DNA of 5,031 nucleotides, from contig JAABRC010000163.1 in the NCBI GenBank assembly GCA_011391115.1, positions 1 through 5,031 on the forward strand, given 5' to 3'. This DNA is from Candidatus Egaibacter danicus (GTDB taxonomy: Bacteria; Pseudomonadota; Gammaproteobacteria; Burkholderiales; Burkholderiaceae). Shown one piece after another: positions 1-4,806 of this stretch (position 1 is its first letter; every line of letters begins with the position of its first letter). Under the pieces are notes generated by a model. The model searched no databases. It had not been told where the DNA came from and saw only the letters and a list, made by a program, of their open reading frames with translations. Made by a program: the position numbers and the translations under genes.

Positions 1-2
1 TG

Positions 3-716
3 CGCGAAGGGCGGCGACTGACCCTGACCGAGACGGGCCACTTGGTGTTGAGCTATTGCGAGAACATCTTTGACCTGGGCCAAGAAATGCTGGGCCGACT
101 AGAGGGCCGCCACAAAGGCCTGGAGCGGCTGCGCCTGGGAAGCGTGGCCACACTTTCGCGCAACTACCAGGAGAACTGGATCAAGCCACTGCTGGCGGAC
201 AGCTCGGTCACGCTGACGCTGGAGTCAGGCACGCTACAAGACCTGCTGGCCCGCCTGGTGAAGCACCAGCTGGACGTTGTGCTGGCCAACGAGGCGGTAG
301 CCAGCGACGCAGAACGCCCTTTGCACTGTCGCTACCTGGGCAGCCAGGCCATCTCATTGGTGGGGCCCGCGCAGGCTTGGGTGGGTCGGACGCTGAGAGT
401 GCCCGAAGACTTGAACGGGCTCGACCTGGCCCTGCCAAGCCAGCTGCATGCCTACCGAGGACAGTTCGATGCCTTGTGCATGGCAGCAGAAGTGAAACCC
501 CGGGTCCGTGCGGAGGTGGATGACATGGCCATGCTGCGGCTTATCGCGCGCGACAGTGGCTGGCTCACTGTGTTGCCAGAGGTGGTGGTGCAAGACGAGT
601 TGCGCAACGGCATTCTTTTGCGAGTGGGTCAATCGACACCGCTGCAAGAGCACTTCTACGCCATCACCACCGCTCACCGCCATCGGATTGAAAGGCTGGA
701 GCGACTCCTCGGGTGA
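3..716 (+). CDS. LysR-family transcriptional regulator, 3' part (N-terminus outside window)
   Basis: The reading frame is open from the first complete codon of the window and ends at TGA 714-716; a TTG at 42 lies inside the gene and is not the true start. The first visible residues, REGRRLTLTETGHLVLSYCENIF, are the typical end of the LysR winged helix-turn-helix (a basic turn, then LTxxG) leading into the linker helix. The rest is a periplasmic-binding-protein-like effector domain, recognisable from the pattern LARLVKHQLDVVLANE, then ISLVGPAQ, and near the end GWLTVLPEVVVQDEL. About 237 residues are visible and roughly 60 are missing, which would give the usual length of near 300, so the C-terminus looks complete. 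The linker and the segment DLGQEML resemble the NhaR branch of LysR proteins, but the effector cannot be read from this fragment. The regulated gene, usually divergent and upstream, lies outside the window. An IS remnant begins only 14 bp after the stop. Confidence 0.88.
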   Translation, partial: REGRRLTLTETGHLVLSYCENIFDLGQEMLGRLEGRHKGLERLRLGSVATLSRNYQENWIKPLLADSSVTLTLESGTLQDLLARLVKHQLDVVLANEAVASDAERPLHCRYLGSQAISLVGPAQAWVGRTLRVPEDLNGLDLALPSQLHAYRGQFDALCMAAEVKPRVRAEVDDMAMLRLIARDSGWLTVLPEVVVQDELRNGILLRVGQSTPLQEHFYAITTAHRHRIERLERLLG

Positions 717-730
717 GACGGTGCTTGCGA

Positions 731-756
731 TGAACCGCCCCGGGAATCTTGGAGAC
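731..756 (+). repeat. Left terminal inverted repeat of the IS3-family remnant
   Basis: The first 14 bp, TGAACCGCCCCGGG, match the other end perfectly. Extending to 26 bp gives 20 matching positions, including the conserved GGAG near the inner edge. This is the end beyond the transposase C-terminus, since the transposase reads right to left. Confidence 0.85.
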
Positions 757-764
757 CGTTTGGT

Positions 765-958
765 TTAAGTCAGTCTGCCACCACATTGCGGCGTTGCCAG
801 TTCCGCCAATTCACGGGTTGACCAAGACCGGCGATGGATCACATCGGCCGTGTACAGCCCGTTGATCGTCTCGGCCAAGGCGTTGTACTGAGCCGCCAGC
901 CCACGACGCGCCGGGCATACACATCGAGCGCATTGGCCACGGACAGCCAGCCTTGCCG
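765..958 (-). pseudogene. Remnants of IS3-family transposase OrfB (two fused internal pieces)
   Basis: Two OrfB pieces lie end to end in different frames. The first (about 958-889) reads GWLSVANALDVYARRVVGW, the strongly conserved beta-strand segment of the IS3 integrase core. The second (887-765) reads YNALAETINGLYTADVIHRR and then SWSTRELAELAT, the region that holds the catalytic glutamate (ALAE), before jumping to a short tail and TAA 767-765. In a complete OrfB some 60 or more residues, including the second catalytic aspartate (HSDRGSQY region), lie between these pieces. The first aspartate region is also missing. The last 30 or so residues of OrfB, normally with a YIPPAE-like motif, are lost as well. 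The protein cannot be catalytic. Confidence 0.75.
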
Positions 959-975
959 GTATCGATCTGATCGCG

Positions 976-1134
976 CTAGACCCATTCGTTCAGGGTCTGG
1001 GCACGCAGCCGATCTTTGGGGCGAGGGATATCGATGGCTGCCCACAACGATGGGTAGTCGCCACGGTGCTCACGCACCATGCGAACAGCCTGTTTGTGGA
1101 CCTCGGGAGAAAACTGGTTTGACTTCTGGCTCAT
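976..1134 (-). pseudogene. Remnant of IS3-family transposase OrfA (N-terminal part)
   Basis: Reading from ATG 1134-1132 gives 52 residues that start [20 protein letters not shown] and continue [13 protein letters not shown], the usual opening of an IS3-family OrfA helix-turn-helix protein; the frame then stops at TAG 978-976 just after QTLNEWV. Between AAI and QTLNEWV the expected [12 protein letters not shown] is scrambled in this frame, but APKIGCVP is legible one frame over, so a pair of compensating single-base indels is likely. The same frame after the TAG reads RDQIDTGKAG, which also resembles OrfA, so the stop is a nonsense mutation and not the natural end. The normal protein is about 90-110 residues with a C-terminal leucine zipper, which is absent here. 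It is not functional. Confidence 0.75.
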
Positions 1135-1158
1135 GACTCCCTCCTCTCAGAGACAAGA

Positions 1159-1184
1159 GCCTCCTCAAAACCCGGGGCGGTTCA
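1159..1184 (-). repeat. Right terminal inverted repeat of the IS3-family remnant
   Basis: Read on the minus strand this begins TGAACCGCCCCGGG and matches the left repeat at 20 of 26 positions. It lies 24 bp upstream of the ATG of the OrfA remnant (1134), the normal distance for an IS3-family promoter-side end. Confidence 0.85.
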
Positions 1185-1406
1185 GGCAGACGACATCCAC
1201 GCCGAGGCGCCTTACTAGCCCTCACGCAGGCTGCCGGACAAGACGAGTACGCGTTCGACGTCCCTACGAGCACAAGCCCGGGCGAAACCTTCCCTACACC
1301 AGAGACCGTTCGCCGCAGTTCAGTGGCTAAAACTGAACAGTCGCGGTTTGCCCACTCTGCCGCTGACTTATCGGATGCGTTTGACTTGAGTTCTCAAAAA
1401 ATCAGG
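1185..1406. other. Unassigned stretch between the IS remnant and the pentapeptide-repeat gene
   Basis: No gene, RNA or complete repeat is recognised here. The + strand frame starting at 1185 stays free of stop codons until TAG 1447-1449, but it has no convincing start codon (the only GTG or TTG candidates are late) and its third codon positions show no clear preference, so it may be chance or the end of a gene broken by the IS. A small inverted repeat, GTTCAGT at 1318-1324 and ACTGAAC at 1332-1338, surrounds a 7-nt loop; it lacks a T-run on either side and is not called a terminator. A six-base A-run at 1396-1401 (T-run for the minus strand) follows the pentapeptide gene but has only a very weak hairpin before it. 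Confidence 0.5.
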
Positions 1407-2777
1407 TTACCGCTTGCAGGGCAAGCTGCCACACTGGGTATTGCGTAGAGAGGCCCCGTTAAATAGGACGCCAGCCTGCAAAAGCGCCTGCCATCCAGCG
1501 GAGAATGATGCACCGCTAAGGTCAGTTTTCCGAAATGAGGCGCCACCAAAGAAGGCCGCTGTGTTTCCACTGAACCTAGCACCCGAAAAGTCAGCTTCGT
1601 CGAAAATGGCATTCTCGAATACTGCGTCATTGAAGCGGCAGTCAGCGCATTGCAAACCCCTGAAGTCAGCTTGACGTAAAGTCGTAAGCTCGTTGTTAAA
1701 GCTCTGGAACACAGAACCAGAAAAATTCCCTCCTCCAAAAGCGGCACTATCCAAGTTAGTTGAACCGAAGTGGGTACCACGAGCCTGTGCCCTATTAAAA
1801 CGCACTCCTTTCATTTCCAACCGACGCAGTTGAATCCCTGACAGGTCTGCGTCGGAAAAATCGGCACCGTTGAAGTACGTGATCTGACCACCAGCGTTAC
1901 CATCACCGATGAATCTCACGCCAGGAAAGGTTACGAAGCGGAAGACTGCGTCGTCGAACTGCCCGCTAATTTCTTCAACCGATAGCACGGCTTGGCTGAA
2001 ATCCGCTTGTCGTGCATCCACACCGCTTAGCCGACTTCGACTAAACTGAGTACCGATAAACTTGGCTTTCCGAAACCGAGTCTTTTCAAAGACGACTTCA
2101 GTGAAGCGACTTTTACTCAAATCGGCTTCAACGAGAGTGGCTCCTTGCAACTTGACGCCTGTCCAAACACTACCGCGTAGAACTGCCGACGAGAGATCCG
2201 TGTCTTGGACCACGGTGTCAGATGCCCAAACAGTGTTTTCCAACTGCGCACTCCGAGCCGAAGCTCGTCGCATTTGTACTCCAGTTAAATCTATGCCTTT
2301 AAAGATGGCACCATCGAGTTTCGCGGCATCAAACACCACTCCGGGGACACTCGCCTTGGAAAACTGGGCCTTAGTCGCACTCGCGCCTACCCATCGAGAG
2401 TGGTCAAGCACGCTGTCGTTGAAAATGGCTTCGTCGGCCTGGACTCGCTCTAGCAATGCGCCTGGCAGCTGGGCACCCGTTAAGTCAGCCGCACGCATGC
2501 TGGCATCACTGAAATTGGCACGCGACAGCCGTGCGCTGACTAACTTCACTTGATCCAAGTTGGCTCTAGTGAAGTTGGCACCAGAAAAATTCAGGCTCGA
2601 CAAGTCGGCCCCTCGGAGATCATAGCCCTGAAAATCCCGTTTAAGCTTGCTATTCGCTGCGGCTGCTTTCACCTCAGCCACATGCTGTTGGTTCGCAGCT
2701 AAAGTAACAGTAGGAGTGCTCATACCCGTGATTGCAGCCATCCAGAATACCGCAGAGCTTTTCCACATCTCGTTCAT
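1407..2777 (-). CDS. Exported pentapeptide-repeat protein, 456 aa
   Basis: Residues 1-28 form a Sec-type signal peptide: Lys6, a hydrophobic stretch around residues 9-27 (AVFWMAAITGMSTPTVTLA), and a likely cut after Ala27 or Ala28. The mature protein should therefore be periplasmic or outside the cell. From about residue 52 to 448 it is almost entirely pentapeptide repeats of the A(D/N)LXX/A(N/D)FXX type (for example LRGADLSSLNFSGANFTRANL), which fold as a right-handed four-sided beta-helix. The regular register is broken near residues 265-300, 361-368 and 403-410, probable loops. The only four cysteines are C377, C380, C449 and C454, near the C-terminus, and could form disulfides after export. 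No enzymatic or membrane domain is seen. ATG 2777-2775 is used as the start; ATG at residue 4 is an alternative, and neither has a good Shine-Dalgarno. Its DNA is AT-richer than its neighbours (25 G+C in bases 2041-2100 against 42 in 4081-4140 within hipA). The export signal argues against a Qnr/MfpA gyrase-protection role; the specific function is unknown. Confidence 0.85.
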   Translation of the reverse strand: MNEMWKSSAVFWMAAITGMSTPTVTLAANQQHVAEVKAAAANSKLKRDFQGYDLRGADLSSLNFSGANFTRANLDQVKLVSARLSRANFSDASMRAADLTGAQLPGALLERVQADEAIFNDSVLDHSRWVGASATKAQFSKASVPGVVFDAAKLDGAIFKGIDLTGVQMRRASARSAQLENTVWASDTVVQDTDLSSAVLRGSVWTGVKLQGATLVEADLSKSRFTEVVFEKTRFRKAKFIGTQFSRSRLSGVDARQADFSQAVLSVEEISGQFDDAVFRFVTFPGVRFIGDGNAGGQITYFNGADFSDADLSGIQLRRLEMKGVRFNRAQARGTHFGSTNLDSAAFGGGNFSGSVFQSFNNELTTLRQADFRGLQCADCRFNDAVFENAIFDEADFSGARFSGNTAAFFGGASFRKTDLSGASFSAGWQALLQAGVLFNGASLRNTQCGSLPCKR

Positions 2778-2854
2778 TCAAAATAGGTGATTTAAAGACC
2801 GCTCAAGACAACAAAAACGTGAAAATTTTGGCAGATTAGCTACAGGTACCATTT
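2778..2854 (-). promoter_or_regulatory. AT-rich upstream region of the pentapeptide-repeat gene
   Basis: This stretch is clearly richer in A and T than the transposase remnant beside it and must carry the promoter if the gene has its own. On the minus strand there are TTG-containing hexamers and an AT-rich TTTAAAT at about 2795-2789, but no pair of -35 and -10 elements with good spacing stands out. No Shine-Dalgarno is visible in front of ATG 2777. Confidence 0.3.
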
Positions 2855-3067
2855 CTAGACGGAATGTCCGAAGTGAACAAAGGCCATTACACCTTCAAAG
2901 TGCGCCTGTAGCGTGCGCGCTAGCCGCTTGAAAGGCTGCAAGCGGCTCCTTTTCGCCCACTCGATCGAGCGCTCAAGTACTGTTGGGGCCGCCTCCAGGC
3001 TCTGACTTTGCGCCGCCGCCCCATACACCCGCTCCAGCGCGCCCTTCAGGCGCCGGTGTGGAGGGCG
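2855..3067 (-). pseudogene. C-terminal fragment of an ISL3-type transposase
   Basis: The minus-strand frame in this interval encodes about 70 residues that fit the C-terminal half of ISL3-family transposases: an RLKGALERVYG helix, a spacer, then SIEWAKRSRLQPFKRLARTL followed by QAHFEGV. The pattern W..RSRL.P....A.T...H..G is characteristic of that region. The normal sequence would go on to an N...E..N motif with the last catalytic acidic residue and a KARG/RARG segment; here it is cut off by TAG 2857-2855 right after FGHSV. The N-terminal zinc-finger and DDE domain are also missing, since the upstream part of the frame runs into the 3' end of hipA. It is a dead fragment with no inverted repeats recognised at either edge. 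The family call rests on motif recall, not on a search. Confidence 0.65.
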
Positions 3068-3104
3068 CATTTCTACGGCATTCGTGTTTTTGTAAGTTCG
3101 AGTC

Positions 3105-4436
3105 TCACCGCTTGCCCAGCAAAGGCGAGCGGCCAATTTTGTTGGACTCGGCTTTCTGTTTCGGCGGCGGCGAAAAGCCTTCAAAGGCTTCGCCGGGTGT
3201 CCAGTTGCTCACGGCGTAAACACGCTGATCGCGCAGGCCCTGCACACCTTCGGCCCAGGCCATGAGCATGCGTTTGCCGATGTCTTCAAAGCCGGGGTGT
3301 TGCGCCATGGCCTGGCGCACCAGCGGCCCCACGTCGGCCACGGCGTCGCTGATGGCTTGCACCATGTGCTGTTGCTCTTTGGGCTGAATGCCGAAAGTGG
3401 CGGCGATGAACTTCTGCAGGTTTTTGCCGGGCACCCATGTCTTTTTGCCCATGAACTCGATGCCCGGCGGGTTGTGCTGAAAACCCGCGTACACGCTCGT
3501 GGTCAGCATGTCGTAGGTTGGTGACAGGTGCACGTCTGCCCGGCTGGTGTAGAGCAAGGCCAAGTTCTTGGCGTGGCAGTCGGCGTTGCGCAGCGCGTAG
3601 GTAAGCAGCAAGGTGGTGGAGAGTTGGCGATAAGTTTCGAGGCGCTGCGCGCCGGGCACGTGGTCGCGCACGGCTTTGGCGATGCGCTCCCAAGTCGTGT
3701 CGTATTTGGCGGCGGGGCGCAGGCCCAGCAGGCTGCAGAAGTCTTCCATGCCCCAATGGGTCTGGCCGTGTTCGTCCACGTCAAAGCGGTGCACCACCAG
3801 CGCCTGGCCGTCGTCTGACACCTCGGTTTTGGCGGTGGGCATCACGCGGCTGGCGACCTGCATGCACAGGTGTTCGTTCAAGGCCACGAAGGGCAGTTGG
3901 ACACTGGAGCCTTTCATGATGTGGCGGCGGGTTACCAAGCTGGCTTTCTTGTGCAACACCATTGGCGCGGCTTCTTCGGCCTGAGCATCCAAAAATTTGG
4001 GCACCACGCCCGATACGCCGCTGGCGGCGTGCTCGCGAACCAAGGCGGCAAAGGCGGCTTCGGAGTTGTCGCCTTTAAGCAGCGCAGCCACCTCAACCGG
4101 TTTGGCGGGTTCGTTGAGTTCGGCGCCCGGCGCGGCCACTTGCAGGCGGCCCACCATGTTGCGGCCAATGACCGACAAAAGCGCGATGGGGCTGGCGCCG
4201 ATGTGGGGGCCAAACTGCTCTTGCAGCACCTGCAGCAAATAGCCCTCAGGCAAGTTCATTTGCAGCACCGGGGGAAGCTGGTCGTCCCACATGTAGCTCT
4301 CAGTGCGCACGGGCATGGTGAGGGATACAAAGTCATCTGCCGCCACCTGGGGGTGGTAGGTGAGCAGGCTCTTGAAGTCGCCAGACTGCGCCAGCGTGGC
4401 CACCTCGCGGCCCAGCACGTAAACAGACAACGGCAT
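3105..4436 (-). CDS. hipA: HipA-family toxin, serine/threonine kinase fold
   Basis: This 443-residue protein matches the usual HipA length (E. coli HipA is 440). An N-terminal HipN-like subdomain covers about residues 1-110 (MPLSVYVLGREVATL, later LPEGYLLQVL), followed by the kinase-like core. Visible core motifs are the SGVSGVVPKFL loop at 139-149, equivalent to the ISVAGAQEK-type loop that carries the autophosphorylated serine in E. coli HipA; a probable ATP-contacting lysine in HIMKG (K175); RFDVDEHG at 217-224; the catalytic loop RNADCHAKN at 283-291 with D286 and N291; and the metal-binding SPTYDML at 305-311 with D309. All residues needed for phosphotransfer appear present, so an active kinase is likely. 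In E. coli, HipA phosphorylates glutamyl-tRNA synthetase GltX; related HipA proteins target other aminoacyl-tRNA synthetases, so the substrate here is open. ATG 4436-4434 overlaps the hipB stop by one base and has a strong Shine-Dalgarno. The usual glutamine of the SGVQPK loop is valine here. Confidence 0.92.
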   Translation of the reverse strand: MPLSVYVLGREVATLAQSGDFKSLLTYHPQVAADDFVSLTMPVRTESYMWDDQLPPVLQMNLPEGYLLQVLQEQFGPHIGASPIALLSVIGRNMVGRLQVAAPGAELNEPAKPVEVAALLKGDNSEAAFAALVREHAASGVSGVVPKFLDAQAEEAAPMVLHKKASLVTRRHIMKGSSVQLPFVALNEHLCMQVASRVMPTAKTEVSDDGQALVVHRFDVDEHGQTHWGMEDFCSLLGLRPAAKYDTTWERIAKAVRDHVPGAQRLETYRQLSTTLLLTYALRNADCHAKNLALLYTSRADVHLSPTYDMLTTSVYAGFQHNPPGIEFMGKKTWVPGKNLQKFIAATFGIQPKEQQHMVQAISDAVADVGPLVRQAMAQHPGFEDIGKRMLMAWAEGVQGLRDQRVYAVSNWTPGEAFEGFSPPPKQKAESNKIGRSPLLGKR

Positions 4437-4747
4437 CAGCGGGCTCCCCCAGTGGCTGCGCCCTTTTCACCATGGCCACCGCCTCGGCCTGTGGCGGGCT
4501 GCGCCCGCTCGCGGCGCAGTTCGTCCAGGTTACCGGCCTGGCCCTGGGCCACCACGTCCAGCTCGGCACCCAGCACCGCCAGCACGGCCATCAGCTTGCG
4601 CGAGCCAAATTCGGCTCCCCTGCCGCGCTCGAAGCGCGAAAGGGACTCGGGCGTCACGCCCGCCTGGGCCGCTACGTCGCCTTGTTTCAGGCCCAGCAGC
4701 TTGCGGCGCGCGGCAACGGTTTCACCGAGTTCTTGGAGGGTTTGCAT
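4436..4747 (-). CDS. hipB: HipB-family antitoxin and repressor (Xre-type helix-turn-helix)
   Basis: The 103-residue protein starts with an Xre/Cro helix-turn-helix domain over about residues 6-66: VAARRKLLGLKQGDVAAQAG (the first helices and turn) and VTPESLSRFERG (recognition helix), then the supporting helix GSRKLMAVLAVLGAELDVV. This is the standard architecture of HipB, which dimerises, binds operator DNA and holds HipA inactive. The last 25 or so residues (from about 79) form a low-complexity, Arg- and Gly-rich tail that is probably disordered; E. coli HipB likewise has an unstructured tail, through which Lon degrades it. The ATG is well supported: an in-frame TAA lies four codons upstream and the next Met is residue 53. 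No Shine-Dalgarno precedes it. The gene is the first of a two-gene operon; its stop overlaps the hipA start (TGATG). It should repress its own promoter through the two palindromes directly upstream. Confidence 0.9.
   Translation of the reverse strand: MQTLQELGETVAARRKLLGLKQGDVAAQAGVTPESLSRFERGRGAEFGSRKLMAVLAVLGAELDVVAQGQAGNLDELRRERAQPATGRGGGHGEKGAATGGAR
4444..4450 (-). promoter_or_regulatory. Ribosome binding site of hipA
   Basis: GGGGGAG on the minus strand lies inside the last codons of hipB, 7 nt before the hipA ATG. Together with the TGATG overlap it fixes the hipA start and suggests translational coupling to hipB. Confidence 0.75.
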
Positions 4748-4764
4748 TTGATATTTTTATCAAA
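4747..4764. promoter_or_regulatory. Candidate HipB operator O1, proximal palindrome
   Basis: The sequence is TTTGAT-ATTTTT-ATCAAA, a perfect inverted repeat of at least 6 bp arms (7 if the adjoining A/T pair is counted). It ends at the A of the hipB ATG and so covers the presumed transcription start and leader. The same half-sites recur in O2. That these are HipB sites is inferred from position; E. coli HipB uses a different half-site, TATCC. Confidence 0.6.
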
Positions 4765-4771
4765 AAACAAA

Positions 4772-4802
4772 ATCATAAGAGTTTTTTTGATTTAAATATC
4801 AA
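4772..4802 (-). promoter_or_regulatory. Candidate promoter of the hipBA operon
   Basis: On the minus strand TTGATA (4802-4797, five of six to the -35 consensus) is followed after 19 bp by TATGAT (4777-4772, five of six to the -10 consensus). The 19-bp spacing is slightly long. Transcription would begin near 4765, leaving a leader of about 17 nt without a Shine-Dalgarno. The -35 lies within O2 and the start site beside O1, a layout that would allow HipB to block RNA polymerase. Confidence 0.45.
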
Positions 4803-4806
4803 AAAA
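4783..4806. promoter_or_regulatory. Candidate HipB operator O2, distal palindrome
   Basis: The arms TTTTTTGAT (4783-4791) and ATCAAAAAA (4798-4806) form a perfect 9-bp inverted repeat around a 6-nt centre (TTAAAT). Its core TTTGAT-N6-ATCAAA is identical in half-sites and spacing to O1. The centres are 39 bp apart. It overlaps the candidate -35 hexamer of the hipBA promoter. Confidence 0.6.

Larger units (their letters stand above)
731..1184 (-). mobile_element. Internally deleted IS3-family insertion sequence, 454 bp, both ends present
   Basis: The element is bounded by TGAACCGCCCCGGG at 731-744 and its exact reverse complement at 1171-1184. TGA...TCA ends are usual for IS3-family elements. 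Between them, on the minus strand, lie three recognisable transposase pieces: the start of OrfA, a piece from the middle of OrfB, and a piece from the end of OrfB. Intact IS3-family elements are about 1.2-1.5 kb, so roughly two thirds is missing, removed in at least three separate places. Only the glutamate of the DDE catalytic triad is still encoded, so the element cannot move itself. It could in principle be moved in trans by a related transposase, because the ends look complete. The bases next to the ends (CGA on the left, GGC on the right) do not form the 3-4 bp direct repeat expected of a simple insertion, which points to later rearrangement at one or both ends. Confidence 0.85.

Noticed and set aside
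834..1136. Open + strand frame of 100 codons across the IS remnant
   Set aside because: The opposite strand carries recognisable IS3 transposase pieces across the same bases.
1318..1338. Inverted repeat GTTCAGT / ACTGAAC as a terminator or recombination site
   Set aside because: The stem is only 7 bp, not GC-rich, has no T-run on either strand, and no integron-type core sites are seen nearby.
2062..2553. Open + strand frame of 163 codons opposite the pentapeptide-repeat gene
   Set aside because: The repetitive five-residue codon pattern of the real gene keeps the opposite strand free of stops; the translation only mirrors that periodicity.
1407..2777. Quinolone-resistance (Qnr/MfpA) function for the pentapeptide-repeat protein
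   Set aside because: It has a signal peptide and is about twice the Qnr length; gyrase protection needs a cytoplasmic protein.
3091..3120. tRNA T-arm-like sequence (GTAAG TTCGAGT CTCAC followed by CGCTTGC CCA) at the end of hipA, a possible tRNA attachment site
   Set aside because: The stem has a mismatch, the discriminator base is missing before CCA, no D-arm or anticodon arm is present upstream, and the bases belong to the hipA 3' end. Probably coincidence.
3870..4751. Long + strand open frame of 293 codons opposite hipA and hipB
   Set aside because: It is the antisense shadow of two clearly recognised GC-rich genes; the protein is His/Arg/Gly-rich without any family pattern.
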